This document shows positions 12,259 through 25,812 of a DNA stretch of 64,000 bases, in pieces (the first letter of the stretch is position 1; each line of letters starts with the position of its first letter). Source of the DNA: Anaeramoeba ignava (Eukaryota; Metamonada; Anaeramoebidae); NCBI GenBank assembly GCA_028826165.1, contig JAPDFW010000147.1, positions 84,501-148,500 of the forward strand. The letters are read 5' to 3'. The notes under the pieces are model-generated. The model was not told where the DNA came from. It did no database searches and saw only the letters and a list, made by a program, of their open reading frames with translations. The position numbers and the translations under genes were made by a program.

Positions 12259-13178
12259 TTTTTAAAAAAAAATAAATTACTTTTTTTTTTAAAAAATTTT
12301 TTGTTTTTAAAAAAGTGGGAAAAAAAAATTTTTTTTTTGGATCTTTTGATCTCATTTCCAAATTTTGAAATTAGATAGAAATCAAAATCAAAATCAAAAT
12401 TAAAATCAAAATTAAAATCAAAAATTAAAATTAAAATTAAAATCAAAATCAAAATTAAAATCAAAATCAAAATTAAAATTAAAATTAAAATCAAAATCAA
12501 AATTAAAATTAAAATTAAAATTAAAATTAAAATTAAAATTAAAATCAAAATCAAAATTAAAATTAAAATTAAAATCAAAAATCAAAATCAAAATCAAAAT
12601 TAAAATCAAAATTAAAATCAAAATTAAAAATTAAAATCAAAATCAAAATCAAAATCAAAATCAAAATTAAAATCAAAATTAAAAATTAAAATCAAAATTA
12701 AAATCAAAATTAAAATTAAAAATCAAAATCAAAATTAAAAATTAAAATCAAAATTAAAATCAAAATTAAAATCAAAATTAAAATTAAAATTAAAATTAAA
12801 ATTAAAATTAAAATTAAAATTAAAATTAAATTTAAAATTAAAATCTAAAAATTAAAATTAAAATTAAAATTAAAATCAAAATCAAAATTAAAATTAAAAT
12901 CTAAAATTAAAATTAAAATCAAAATCAAAATTAAAAATTAAAATCAAAAAGTCCAAAAAATAAAATAAGGAAAAGAGGAAAAAAAAAATTAAATGAAAAA
13001 TTTTCCAAAAACGTTTTCTTTTTAATTCCAAATTTAATTTTTTAATTTAATTTTCCTTTTTTATTTTTTTAATTAACCATTTTAAAAAAAAAATTTAAAT
13101 TCATTTTTTTTTTCATTTTTTTTTTAAAAAAATTTTTTTCTTTTCTTTTTCTTTAAAAAACAAATTTCTTTATTAAAA
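12259..13178. repeat. Divergent intergenic region with (aaaatt/aaaatc)n array
   Basis: 920 bases between HAP2 (-) and the syntaxin gene (+). The array at about 12378-12950 uses the same hexamers as the HAP2 introns but lies outside any gene model, so the repeat family is not confined to introns. Towards syntaxin, 13101-13125 is a plus-strand tcatttttttttttcatttttt block, 54 bp before that ATG. Ile-Leu and Asn-Phe frames in the array are rejected. Confidence 0.8.
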
Positions 13179-16100
13179 ATGAGTTTTGAAGACGCAATTA
13201 ACCAAAAACAAAACCAAAGACAAAATCAATATGAATCTGAAAGTAATTTTGATAGGTTATATAGAAAAACATTAGATAATATTACAAACATTGGTGCAAA
13301 TTTAAGAACAACAAAGAATTTTGTTTCAAAACTTGGAAAAAAAGGAGATACTGAACAACATCGTGAAAAAATTGCTAAAGTTTCAAAAAGAAATTTAGAT
13401 TTAATTAAAATGACTAAATTAAATATTCAAGAACTTGATAGAATTAAAAGACCTGAAGTATTTTTTTTGGAATTCTAAATTTAGAATTTATTCATTAATT
13501 TATTTAGGGAATTTGATTTAATAATTAATATAAATATTAAATATTAAATATAAATATTAAATATAAATATAAATATAAATATAAATATTAAATATAAATA
13601 TTAGATATAAATATTAATATAAATATAAATATTAGATATAAATATTAAATATAAAATATAAATATTAAATATTAAATATAAATATAAAATATTAAATATT
13701 AAATATAAAAATAAAATATAAATATAAAATATTAAATATTAAATATTAGATATAAATATTAATATAAATATAAAAATATAAATATAAATATAAATATAAA
13801 TATAAATATAAATATAAAAATAAAAATATAAATATTAAATATTTAATATAAATATTAAATATAAAAAAAAATATAAATATAAAATATTAAATATAAATAT
13901 TAAATATAAATATAAATATAAATATAAAATATAAAATATTAAATATAAATATATAAAATAAAAAATATTAAATATAAAAATAAAAAAATATAAAATAAAA
14001 ATATAAAATAAATTACAAAAATATAAAATTAAAACAAACACAAATATAAATATTAAATATAAAAACAAAGATATAAATATTAGATATAAACATTAGATAT
14101 AAATATTAGATATAAATATTAAATATAAATATTAAATATAAATAATATTAAATATAAATATTAGATATAAATATTAAAATACAAAATATAAAAATATAAA
14201 TATTAAATAAAAATAAAATATAAATAATAAATATAAAAATATTAAATAAAAAAATAATATAAATATTAAAAAACAAATATATAAATATAAAAAAATATAA
14301 ATATTAAATAAAAAATATAAAAAATAAATAAAATTATAAATATTAAATATAAATAAAAATAAAAATAAACATAAAAATATAAAATATTAAATACAAAAAT
14401 ATAAATATAAATATAAAAATCAAATAAAAATATAAAAACATAAATATTAAATAAAATATAAAAATAAATATGATATAAAACATAAATAAACATAAAATAT
14501 AAAATATAAATATAAAATAAAATATTAAAATATAAATATAAAATAAATAAAATATAAAATATAAAAATAAAATAAAAATATAAATATAAATAAATAAATA
14601 AATATAAAATAAATAACAAATATAAATATTAAATTATATAAATATTAAATATAAATATTAAATATAAAATAAATATTAAAAATATAAAATAACAAAAAAT
14701 AAATAAAAATATAAATATTAAATATAAAATATAAAAATATAAAAACATATAAATACAGATATAAACATAAATATAAATATTAAATATAAATTAAATATAA
14801 ATATAAATATAAATATAAACATTAAATATAAATATAAATATTAAAATATAAATATTAAATATATAAATAACAAAATATAAAATAAATAAAAATACATAAA
14901 CATTAAAATATTAAACATAAATATTAAATATAAAATATTAAAATATAAATATTAATAAACATTAAATAAAAAAAATAAATATAAAAATAAATATAAACAT
15001 TAAATATAAACATAAAATAAAAAATAAAATATATAAAAATTAATACAAAAATAAATATATAAATACAAAATATAAAAATATAAATATAAAAATATAAACA
15101 CATAAATATAAATATATAAATATAAAATAAAAAAAAAAATAAATATAAAATATAAATATTAAATATAAAATAAAAAAAAAATATAAAATAAAATATAAAA
15201 TATAAAATATTAAATATAAAAAAATATTTAAATATAAATATATAAAATATATAAATATAAAAATAAAATAAAAAAAAATAAATATTAAAACATAAATATA
15301 AAATAAAAAATAAAAATAAAATAAAAATAAAAATAAATATAAAATATTATAAAAATATAAATATAAAATAAAAATATAAATATAAAATATAAAATATAAA
15401 ATAAAAATATAAAATATAAAAATATAAAATATAAATATAAATATAAAATAAAAATATAAAATAAAATATAAACATAAATATAAAACAAAATATTAAATAT
15501 TAAACACAAATATTAAATATAAATATAAAATAAAATAATATTAAAATATAAATATTAAATATAAATATTAAATAAAAATATAAAAAAAACAAATATTAAA
15601 TATAAATATAAAATAAATATTAAAATATAAATATTAAATATAAATATTAAATAAAAATATAAAAAAAATAAATATTAAAATATAAAATAAATATTAAATA
15701 TAAATATTAAATATAAATATTAAATATAAAATATAAAAATAAAAATATAAATATTAAATATAAATATAAATATTAGATATAAATATTAAATATAAATATT
15801 AAATATAAATATTAAATAAATAAATATAAATATAAATATAAAATAATAAATATAAATATAAAAATATTAATATAAAAATATAAATATATAAATATAAATA
15901 TTAGATATAAATATTAAATATAAATATTAAATATAAATATTAGATATAAATATTAAGATATAAATATTAAATATTAAATATAAATATTAAATATAAATAT
16001 AAATATAAATATTAAATAAATATAAATATAAATATTAATATAAATATAAATGTTAATTTAAATAATTGAAAATTGAAAATTGAAAAAAATAGGATCAATT

Positions 16101-16707
16101 AAAATATGAAAAAGTTTTCAAAGATTTTAAATCAATTTTTGAAACTTATCAAAATGTTGAAAATGAATCAATTAGAAGACAAAGAGAAACAGCACCACAA
16201 GAAAGCGCACCACGCCATGATATTGAGTTTGTTATTCTTTATAAAATTTGAAATTTAATCCAAAAAAAAAATTAATTCAAAAAATTCAAAAAAATATTTT
16301 TTGCTGTCAGAACTCAAGACAACCAAAAACTTCTTGAAAATGATGCAGAAATTGAACGGAGACGACAACAAGCTTTCATGAATGAAGAGATTGATCATCA
16401 CAAAGATATTATTCAAGAACGTGATGAACAAATTCAAGAAATTGAATCATCAATTATTGAAATTAATGAAATGTTCCGAGATATGGCCACAATGGTTCAT
16501 GAACAAGGAAAGAAAATCGAAACAATAGACCAAAATATCGATACTACAGAATTCAATACAGGAGAAGCTGTGCTTGAACTTGAGAAAGCTTCAAATTATC
16601 AATCAAAAGCAAGAAAAAAAAGTTGTTATCTTTTGATTTGCATAATTATTCTTGCTATCGTTCTTATCGTTATTTTGGCACCTGTTTTAACCCTGGTGAA
16701 GAAATAA
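13179..16707 (+). CDS. Syntaxin-type Qa-SNARE
   Basis: Tail-anchored t-SNARE for vesicle fusion, most like endosomal syntaxin 7/12/Pep12 proteins. Exons are 13179-13457, 16093-16226 and 16311-16707, giving 269 residues. Residues 1-93 form the start of an Habc-type helical domain. The middle (KVFKDFKSIFETYQNVENES) continues the helical bundle. The SNARE helix spans about residues 175-235 (IIQERDEQIQEIESSIIEIN, then MFRDMATMVHEQGKKIETID) with the zero-layer Gln in HEQG. A short basic stretch leads to a C-terminal transmembrane helix (YLLICIIILAIVLIVILAPV) and ends LVKK. Intron 1 (2,635 bp) is the largest in the window and almost pure repeat; intron 2 is 84 bp with a less usual GTTTGT donor, chosen because only it keeps phase. 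Compartment cannot be fixed from sequence. Confidence 0.85.
13520..16062 (+). repeat. Intronic minisatellite, unit about 13 bp (tataaatattaaa)
   Basis: About 2.5 kb of tataaatattaaa and close variants (tagatataaatatta, aaaatataaa), fresher at both ends and degenerate in the middle. It fills syntaxin intron 1. Confidence 0.92.
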
Positions 16708-17048
16708 CATACCTTTTCGTTATTTTCTTCACTTTTTTCTTACTTGGAGTTGATCCTCTTTTTTTTATTTTCTTTTTTTTTTTTTGCTTTTTTTTTTCGA
16801 AATTTCTTTTTCTTTTTCTTTTTCTTTCTTTTTCAAAAATATTATAACTATTCAATCATTAATTTGAAGTAAATCAATTTGGATTTTTTTAGTATTTTTC
16901 TTTTTGTGTTTTTTTTCTCTCTCCTTTTTTAATCTTTCTTTTTAAAATTTTTTTTTTCTTTTTTCAAATTCAAATTTTCATTTTTTCATTTTTTCATTTT
17001 TTTCATTTTTTCTTTTCTTACATTATTTTATTTTCATTTACTTTTATA
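16708..17048 (+). promoter_or_regulatory. T-rich intergenic region with TCATTTT cluster
   Basis: 341 bases between the syntaxin stop and the RasGAP ATG. Homopyrimidine runs dominate, and 16976-17011 holds four tandem tcattttt units 38-73 bp before the RasGAP start. Promoter role is inferred from recurrence of the motif before other genes. Confidence 0.35.
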
Positions 17049-20000
17049 ATGTCAGATTTAACTGTTGAAGAACTTTTAAAATATTCAGAAATTGAGAAAC
17101 TTTCAAAAGAAGATAACCAAACTGATTTTACAAAATTATCATTACAAGAAATTCTTTTAAAATGGATAAATTCGAAACTTAGTTTAACACAAATTAGTAA
17201 TTTCAGTACAGATTTTCAAGTAATTTATTTAAAAATAAATTTATAACGAAATTTAATAAATTAATAAATAAATTAATAAATAAATTAATAAATAAATTAA
17301 TAAATAAATTAATAAATAAAATAATAAATAATTTAATAAATAAATTAATAAATAAAATAATAAATAAATTAATAAATAAATTAATAAATAAATTAATAAA
17401 TAAATTAATAAATAAATTAATAAATAAATTAATAAATAATTTAATAAATAATTTAATAAATAAATTAATAAATAAATTAATAAATAATTTAATAAATAAA
17501 TTAATAAATAAATTAATAAATAAAATAATAAATAATTTAATAAATAAATTAATAATAAATTAATAAATAAATAATTTAATAAATAAATTAATAAAATAAA
17601 ATAATTTAATAAATAAATTAAAATTAATAAATAAATTAAATAAATAAATTAATAAATAAATAAAAACAAATAAATAAATAATAAATTAATAAATAAATTA
17701 AATAAATAAATAAATAAATAAATAAAAATTAATAAATAAATTTAATAAAATAAATAAAATTAATAATAAATAAAATTTTAATAAATAATTTAATAAATAA
17801 ATTAATAAATAATTTTAATAAATAAAATAATAAATAATTTTAATAAAAATAAATAAATTAATAAATAAATTAATAAATTAATAAATAAATTTAATAATAA
17901 ATAAATTTAATAAATAAATTAATAAATAATTTAATAAATAATTTAATAAATAAAATAAATAAATAAATAAATTAATAAATAAATAAATAATAATTTAATA
18001 AATAATTTAATAAATAAATTAATAAATAAATTAATAAATAAATTAATAAAAATAATAAATAAATTAATTAATAAATAAATAATTTAATAAATAAATTAAT
18101 AAATAAATTAATAAATAAATTAATAAATAAATTAAATAAATTAATAAATAAATTTAATAAATAATTAATAAATAAATTAATAAAAATAAAATTTTAATAA
18201 ATAAATTAACAAATAAATTAATAAATAAATAAATTAATAAATAAATTAATAAATAAAAATTAATAAATAAATTTAATAAATAATTTAATAAATAAATTTA
18301 ATAAACAATTTAATAAATAAATTAAATAAATAAATTAATAAAAAAATAATAAATAATTTAATAAATAAATTAATAAATAATAAATAAAAATTAATAATAA
18401 ATAAAATTAATAAAATAAATAAATTAATAATAAATAAATAAATAAAATAATAAATAATTTAATAAATAAATTAATAAATAAATTAATAAATAAATAAATA
18501 AATAAAATAAATAAATTAATAAATAAATTAATAAATAAATAAATAAAAATAAATAAATTAATAAATATAAATTAATAAATAAATTTAATAAATAATTTAA
18601 TAAATAAATTTAATAAATAATTTAATAAATAATTTAATAAATAATTTAATAAATAATTTAATAAATAATTTAATAAATAATTTAATAAATAATTTAATAA
18701 ATAAATTTAATAAATAAATTAATAAATAATTTAATAAATAATTTAATAAATAATTTAATAAATAAATTTAATAAATAAATAAATAATTTAATAAATAAAT
18801 TAATAAAATAAATTTAATAAATAATTTAATAAATAATTTAATAAATAAATTAATAAATAAATTTGTTTTTATATATATTTAGGATTCCCAAAAATTGCTT
18901 GAAATTGTTAAATTAACAACTAATTTTGATGAAACTGAACAAATTTCTGATCAAAAAACAACACTTGAAATTGCAGAAATAATACTAAAATTTCTTAAAG
19001 AAAAACTAAAATTAAAAATTGAAGAAATAACTGCAGAAGAAATTAATAACGTGAGTGAAAACATTTTTTATTCAAATAATTTACATATATTTTATATTTT
19101 ATATTTTATATTTTATATTTAATAGGGAAATGAAACACAAATTTTAAAAGTTATCACTAATTTATTTCTCAATTATCACAATCATTCTAGCCAAGATAAA
19201 AACAATCAAAATTTAGATTATTCTAATGATGATAATGATGATGATGATAAAATACTTGATATTGAATTTGTTGATTCTAATTTTGAAGACGATATGATTT
19301 TCTTTAATAAAGATAATTTTCAAAACTTAGCCCAATTTACAAATGAAAGCATTAAAACAGTTTTTGAAATTACAAAAATCAAGCATAAGTTATTAGCTTT
19401 ACTTCCAAGAATAAAAGAAATTGCTAAAATTTTAGCATTAGAAACACTTAATTCATTTCCAAAAATCAATGAAATTGTTACAGAAAATGTAGTTTTAAAT
19501 TTAAGTTTTAAATTTTAAATTTAAATTTGTTAATTGAAAATTTTTTATTAATAGGATCTTAATCTTTCTCAAAAACTTGTTTTTCAATCTGTTGTTCAAA
19601 TTTGGAATCATTATTTTCAATCAGAACCTCCAAATGCATCAAAAATACATTTAATTTCTGAGATTTCTAGACTATCAAATCAAATTGAAATTGATATTGT
19701 TTTCCAAATTAAAGAAAAAATTGAAAATTATTTCCTTGAATATAATGAAGCTTTGTATCGAGAAAAGGAAACAAATATTAAATTTGTTTTGGATTCCTTA
19801 TTTAATCAATTGTTGATGAATTATCATTTTTCAAGTTGTTTATCAAGTTTGGTCTCACAGTTATTAATTCATAACTCTTGTTTTGAATCACAAAATGGTG
19901 AATAATTTTACTATAATTTTAAAAGAGAAAATTTATATTTATATTTATTTGATTATTTTTTGAAAAAAAAAAAAAAAGAGGAACTATTAAGTTCTTTAAA

Positions 20001-21825
20001 AGTATTATTAATGACAAAACTAGAAAATATTGTAATTGGTTCGATTGATTATGATTTTGTTTCAAATGTGATGATTGAACTATTTTATCGTATTGCGTTT
20101 TCTTCTCAAATTAATGTAAAAAATATTTACAAAAATATTTTAATTTTCAAAACGAATTTTAAAATGAATTTTAATTTTAAATTCAAAATGAATTTTAATT
20201 TTAATTTTAAATTCAAAATGAATTTTAATTTTAATTTTAATTTTGATTTTAGAAAATTAAAACAATTATCGCAGAATCAAAGAAAGAAGCATTTGGATTA
20301 ACACTTCGATCTGTTCTTGATGAAAAATCCTCTCTTGGATTAAAAGAACTAGTAGCAAAGTTAATTTACGAAAGAAACGAACTAATCCACACAAAAACAG
20401 AAACAGAAATCCAAACAGAAAACATGGATTATTATAATTTTGGAGAGAAAGTAAGAAGATCGGAAGAAATCATGGGGAAATATTTCAATTTGAATCACCT
20501 TGAATATTTTGTAGCACTTCTTGATCCGAATAATTGCCGGGATTTAATTGATACTTTATCGCAAACACTTTTTGATTTCATTGAACAATTCGGGGTGACA
20601 ATAGATTTCATACGGATGGTTATATCGCAACAGATCCTCATGACAAAAGGACCAGAATATTTATTTCGAGCAAATGATGTGTCAACAAAGTTGATTTCCA
20701 AATACGCAGTTTTGTATGGAAAGGACTATTTAATAAAAACACTTTCGCCAACAATCAAGTCCATTTGCAAGAGCGGACTAAATTTTGAAATTGATTCCTA
20801 TGTCGAAAGGGATCCAATGGCGCTAAAACAGAATACAGAAAATATAAGGAAATATTATTATGAAATATCAAAGGCTATCTTTGATTCCGCACACGAGGCT
20901 CCTAAAGGGTTTTACATCCTGTGCGAGCATATCAAGACAGAAATTTGTCAACGTTTTTCTGATTCAAAAGACTTTTTAACCCCTATAGGTGGGTTTATTT
21001 TCTTGAGGTTTTTTTGTCCTGCTATTCTTCTTCCTCAATCTTTTGGAATTCTTGATGAAGAACCTTCTGATTCTGCAAGTAGAGGTCTTCTTCTTTTATC
21101 TTCAATTTTGCAGAATGTTGCTAGTGGTAAAACTTTTGGTACGAATCGGGAGTATATGCAACCTTTTAATGATGATATTTCAGCAAATCTTAAAAATCGA
21201 GAAATGTTTTTTACTAAACTTTCTGTAATTTTATAAATTAATTTTAAATATAATTTTCAATATAATTTTATAAATTAAATATAATTTTCAATATAATTTT
21301 CAATATAATTTTATAAATTAAATATAATTTTCAATATAATTTTATAAATTAATTTTAAATATAATTTTCAATATAATTTTAAATATAATTTTATAAATTA
21401 ATTTTAAATATAATTTTAATTCTTAGAATGCTGAACATATAGAAAAAGAATCATTCCATGTAAACAAAAGAGCTGGCTTCCAAAACGATTTAAATGTAGA
21501 ACTCTTATTCGATCCTAATCAAATACTAGATTTAGATCCATATACACTCGCAAATGATTTTTTCACTGGAATTCAATCACATTTTCCAGATTTTTGTAAT
21601 GATTTTTGTTCAACTCTTGGTGTTTCTCGTTTGAGTAGTCTCACTAAATTTACAAATCAAATTGAAAAAAATGATACTCAGAAAATGCTTTATATCATCC
21701 AATTTATTGAAAATGTTTTTCTTGATGCAAAAAATAAACTTAAACCTGATGATACATCTCAAAATCAACAAAATGATTCAAATACTAGAAAACCTTCTTA
21801 TCAAAATTTAGGAAAAAAGAAATAA
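17049..21825 (+). CDS. RasGAP domain protein (IQGAP/neurofibromin-like catalytic domain)
   Basis: Switches Ras-family GTPases off by stimulating GTP hydrolysis. Exons are 17049-17219, 18883-19050, 19126-19488, 19555-19897, 19979-20115, 20253-21224 and 21427-21825; phases agree and the product is 850 residues. The first 450 residues are helical and acidic with no domain I recognise. The RasGAP domain begins in the 972-nt exon. It has the arginine-finger loop (EYLFRANDVSTKLISKY, finger Arg in LFRAN), the GGFIFLRFFCPAILLPQ signature whose FLR arginine stabilises the finger, and the conserved end (SRGLLLLSSILQNVASGKTF). Both key arginines are present, so activity is expected. Intron 1 (1,663 bp) is a repeat array; the others are short to moderate. 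The target GTPase is unknown. Confidence 0.88.
17243..18868 (+). repeat. Intronic minisatellite, unit about 12 bp (ttaataaataaa)
   Basis: About 1.6 kb of ttaataaataaa, almost perfect at the 5' end, with tttaataaataa variants prevailing at the 3' end. Fills RasGAP intron 1. The sense strand contains almost only A and T. Confidence 0.93.
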
Positions 21826-22026
21826 TTCAATCAAAAAAACAAAAATTATTTTCTTCAATTTGTTTACTAAAAAAAAAATCACAAATCTTTTCTTTCTCAT
21901 TCCAAAATTTTTTTTAACAAAAAAACAAAAAGATTTAATAGAAAATCAAAAGAAGAAATGAAAGAATTTTTTTTTTTTCAATTAATTCATAAAATTTGAT
22001 TAAATTCAATTTAAATTTATTTAAAA

Positions 22027-23930
22027 TTATTTTTTATTGAATATTTTTTGAATTTTCTTCAATTCATTTTGGAAATGTTTGCATGAATTCAATTGAAAAT
22101 ATTCTTCAATATCAATCATTTCTTCAAGAATTTCATCAAGAATTTTCTTATTAAAATCACTTTTTTCAAATTTTGCTAAATATAAGTATTTAATAAAAAT
22201 ATTAATTGTTTCGAATCTTCGATTTGAATATTCATTGACTTTATTGGATGAATCATTAACATTAAGAAACATCCCACGAAATAAGTCGCTACGTGCAGCA
22301 AGAACAAACTTATGGGCTTTTATGGGTTTGTTTTGGGAAATTATGGTGAAATCTTTTGAATCATCATCCAAATAAAGCTTATGAAGATCCTCTCTGAATA
22401 AAGAAGTTGAATATTTTTTGATTTTTTCGATATCAAATCCAAGTTGAGCCAAAATGGGTAAAATTTCTGGAAACAATTTGCCGTAGTATATCCATTGAAG
22501 AACTTTCTTGCCGAGATGAAGTTGAATTGTGTTCATTATTTGCTTGAAAAGTGGGATTTTCTCACTATTTAGTCTAGCTGTCAAAATATTTGAATGAACC
22601 GGATAATAGCCATCAAGAAAATCAATTTTCTCAGTGAAAAACTCCTGTCTTTCCAACAAAATCCTGAAATCATTTTCCAAAGAAGCATCCGATTTGAAAA
22701 AAACAAAAGAATTAAGTGGACCACAAAAGGGAAAAAGTTGTTGATCAGAAACAAAGTCGGGAAGAATCAATTTTTGAGGGATCAAAGCAGAATTCGAATT
22801 CCCAAATCCTAATTCGCCATAATTGGTATTTTCTCCCCAAACAAAAACCTCGTTTAAATCATTGATTGCCAAGGAATGAGCGCTTCCACAAGCAATAGAA
22901 ACGATGTTCATATCAATAAATTTTGGAATTAATTGAAATATTGGTTGATCTTGAGTTTTCTGCAGACCGTTGTGGCGATGTGAGCCGCAAGAATAGAGTC
23001 TTCCGAAGGAATCTTGGGAGTACAATAAAAGTGACTGATAATAACCGGTTTGAATATCGATAATTTTATCAACTTCCTTAAAGGTTTTGATTTCAGTCAA
23101 ATTTTCGATGTTCTCAATGGAACCAATACCAAGCTGCCCGTAGACATTTGTTCCAGATACCAAGAGCCTGTTGTCTCTTGTTATAACAAAGAAATGATGC
23201 GAATCGTTTCCTGAGAAAATTCTTTGGACATTAGTTGCTATCAAATCGAATCGACCTGTTTCTTTTTATGAGACAGAAAAAATAGAACCAAGACAGATAT
23301 AAGTGACTAAGTTAGAATTTTATTGCATCAAAAATTAGGTGAGGAATACTTACTTGTGTCTGAATTATCATTATAATAGGCCGAGTTTGAGTGCCAAAGC
23401 TGCCCGTCAGGATCAGTAACAATAAACATCTTCGACGCATCGCAAGCGATATCAATAACAATCTTGTCTTTGAATTCATGGACCGGTTCGGGATTTATAG
23501 TCTTTGTTTGTGATATTATGTTGTAGTCATTTCTAAATTCATATGCTTTATTATCCTCCGTTTTTGTTAATATTTGAGAGCATCCTGCGCTTATTTTATC
23601 GATCCCAAACTTGTTCTCTATATTATAATGTGCCTGTTCATATGCTATTTTCCCACTCAAAAAAATATCTCCATTAGAACAAATTATAATTGTTGAATAA
23701 ATTGTTGCTGCAATTTGACTTATATATTCATTATTAGGAAGAGAAAAACTATATGGAGTTTCTTGATTTTGTAAATTTGAACGAAATCCTAATTGTTTTT
23801 CTTTATTATATCTGTTTTAATTTTTTTAAAATTTTTCAATAATTTTATTTTTAATTTTATTTTTATTTTTATTTTAATTTTATTTTAAAAACCCCCAAGC
23901 AAAATATGTTGGATTTAATTGTGTTTCCAT
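22027..23930 (-). CDS. RCC1-repeat and BTB domain protein
   Basis: Minus-strand exons are 23930-23893 (38 nt), 23811-23354 and 23255-22027, giving 574 residues. The first exon starts METQLNPTYFAWG, the beginning of an RCC1 blade completed across the intron (G-YNKEKQLGF). Further RCC1 blades run to about residue 350 (RLLVSGTNVYGQLGIGS, RLYSCGSHRHNGLQ, ACGSAHSLAIND, VFVWGENTNYGELGFG). A BTB-like region follows, clearest at about 465-570 (DFTIISQNKPIKAHKFVLAA, FRGMF). Such RCC1-BTB proteins usually act as cullin-3 adaptors or chromatin/GTPase-linked scaffolds, but no substrate can be named. The frame from 22027 is chosen up to the ATG at 23930 because both junctions keep phase and restore RCC1 motifs. 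It is convergent with the RasGAP gene. Confidence 0.82.
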
Positions 23931-23966
23931 TTTTTATTTAAAAAGAAAAAAGAAAATGAAAAAGAA

Positions 23967-24014
23967 AGTGGAATTTTTTTCATTTTTTTTTTTCATTTTT
24001 TTTTTTCATTTTTC
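23967..24014 (+). promoter_or_regulatory. TCATTTTT cluster before the coiled-coil gene
   Basis: Three tcattttttttt units end 18 bp before the ATG at 24032, within a divergent gap of only 101 bp. On the other strand, ccactttctttttcattttc (about 23953-23972) lies 25-40 bp before the RCC1-BTB ATG. Role inferred. Confidence 0.35.
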
Positions 24015-24031
24015 TTTTAAAAAACATTTAA

Positions 24032-25606
24032 ATGAATAAACCTCAATTCCATTATAAAGGAGAAGTAACAGAAATATCAAAAGAAAAAAAGTGCGTTTTT
24101 TTTTCCTTTTTTTCCTTTTTAATTTTATTAATTTTTTTTTTTTCCTTTTTTTTCCTTTTTTTTTTTTAGTTTTGAAGACTTTGCTAAACAAATAAAATTA
24201 AATTTAGGAAAAGAGCAAGAAGAACAAAAAATATTTCAATCTCAATTATCTGATGGATATTCACTCAAAGATGCGATTCCAAAAAATAATGTGCAAATTA
24301 AAATTCATTTTAAAATTCATTTTGAAATCAAAATCAAAATCAAAATTAAAATCAAAATTAAAATTAAAATTAAAATCAAAAATTAAAATTCATTTTGAAA
24401 TTAAAATTAAAATTAAAATTAAAATCAAAATTAAAATAAAATTAAAATTAAAATTCATTTTAAAATTAAAATCAAAATCAAAATTAAAATTAAAATTAAA
24501 ATTAAAATTAAAATTAAAATTAAAATTAAAATTAAAATTAAAATTAAAATTAAAATTAAAATTAAAATTAAAATTAAAATTAAAATTAAAATTAAAATTA
24601 AAATTCAAATCAAAATTAAAATTAAAATTAAAATTATAATTATAATTAAAATTAAAATCAAAATTGAAATTAAAACTAATATTGAAATTAAAATTCATTT
24701 TGAAATTAAAATTGAAATTAAAATTAAAATTGAAATTAAAATTAAAATTAAAATTAAAATTAAAATTAAAATTAAAATTAAAATTAAAACTAAAATTCAT
24801 TTTAAAATTAAAATTAAAATTAAAATTAAAATTCATTTTAAAATTAAAATTAAAATCAAAATTCAAATTAAAATAAAATTAAAATTAAAATTCATTTTAA
24901 AATTTAAAAAATTGAAATGTTGTCTGGAAATCCTTTTTTTTTTGTCATATTTTAGGGTCTTGAAGTTCTTTTTACTCCAGAAATAGCAATCTTGCATACA
25001 AAATACTTATGGGAGGAAGAAATTAAAAACATTGAAAAAAAAGCAAATAGTCTCAAAGCAAACAGAAAAAAAAAATTGGAAAAAACTATTGATCAAATCA
25101 AAGCAAGCAAATTGAAAGAAAAAAACAACATTCTTGAAAAAAAATTAAAAGAACTTACAGACCAAGAACATATAAGATCTGGATTGAAAAATAATATTGA
25201 ACAAGATAAAATAGAAAATCCAAATCGATCTGACGAAGAAAAACAGCAATTGCTAAAATTAGAAAAATTAACAAAAGAAGAATTTAATAGAAAACTTGAA
25301 GATCTTAAAAAAGAATCTGAAGATTTGGATAAACAAACCAAAAAAGTTAAAGAACAAATCCAAGAACTTAAAAGAACTAATTTTTTTCCACAACCAAAAG
25401 GAGAAAATGTTAATCCTTTGGTAAGACATATGTGTATGCTTTTTCAAGACCATGAGAATGCAGATTTTAAAACTGAAATTAGTGATTCAAGACCTAAAGG
25501 TTTAGTTTTTACTGCTTTTAAGAATAAACCATCTTCGAAAAATATAACTGATTTACATCATATTCCAAAAAAATATTTTGATATGGAAAATGCAATCAAA
25601 TTTTAA
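24032..25606 (+). CDS. Coiled-coil protein of unknown function
   Basis: Proposed exons are 24032-24090, 24170-24290 and 24956-25606, giving 276 residues. The first 60 residues are polar. Exon 3 opens with GLEVLFTPEIAILHTKYLWE and continues as a long Lys/Glu-rich coiled coil (about residues 75-190) with heptad-like Leu and Ile. The tail is globular (NPLVRHMCMLFQDHENADF, FTAFKNKP). I do not recognise the family. Short first exons and a repeat-filled intron (24291-24955) match the habit of other genes here. Exon 2's GTGCAA donor is the least certain junction, but it keeps phase. Confidence 0.6.
24298..24908 (+). repeat. Intronic (aaaatt)n hexamer array with attcattt interruptions
   Basis: About 600 bases of aaaatt units, with perfect runs at about 24475-24600 and 24735-24790, interrupted by aaaattcatttt. 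It fills intron 2 of the coiled-coil gene; Leu-Lys and Asn-Phe frames on both strands are artefacts. Confidence 0.9.
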
Positions 25607-25812
25607 ATTTCAAATTTTAAAATTCAAAAGAATTTCAAAAGAGAATTTCAATTTCCGTTTTTTATTTTTTTTTTGCTTTTTTTTTTTGCTTTTTTTTTTG
25701 CTTTTTCGTTTAACAAAAGAACATTCCACTTTTTATTCTTATTATTTTTATTTTTATTTTATTTTATTTTATTTTATTATTATTTTTATTATATTTTATT
25801 ATTTTTCTAAAA

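Noticed and set aside
12255-12621. Ile-Leu and Asn-Phe repeat frames upstream of HAP2
   Set aside because: Translations of the aaaatc/aaaatt hexamer array; both strands and several frames stay open for the same reason.
13835-15509. Tyr/Phe/Leu/Ile-rich frames on the minus strand
   Set aside because: Read from the syntaxin intron minisatellite, antisense to the gene.
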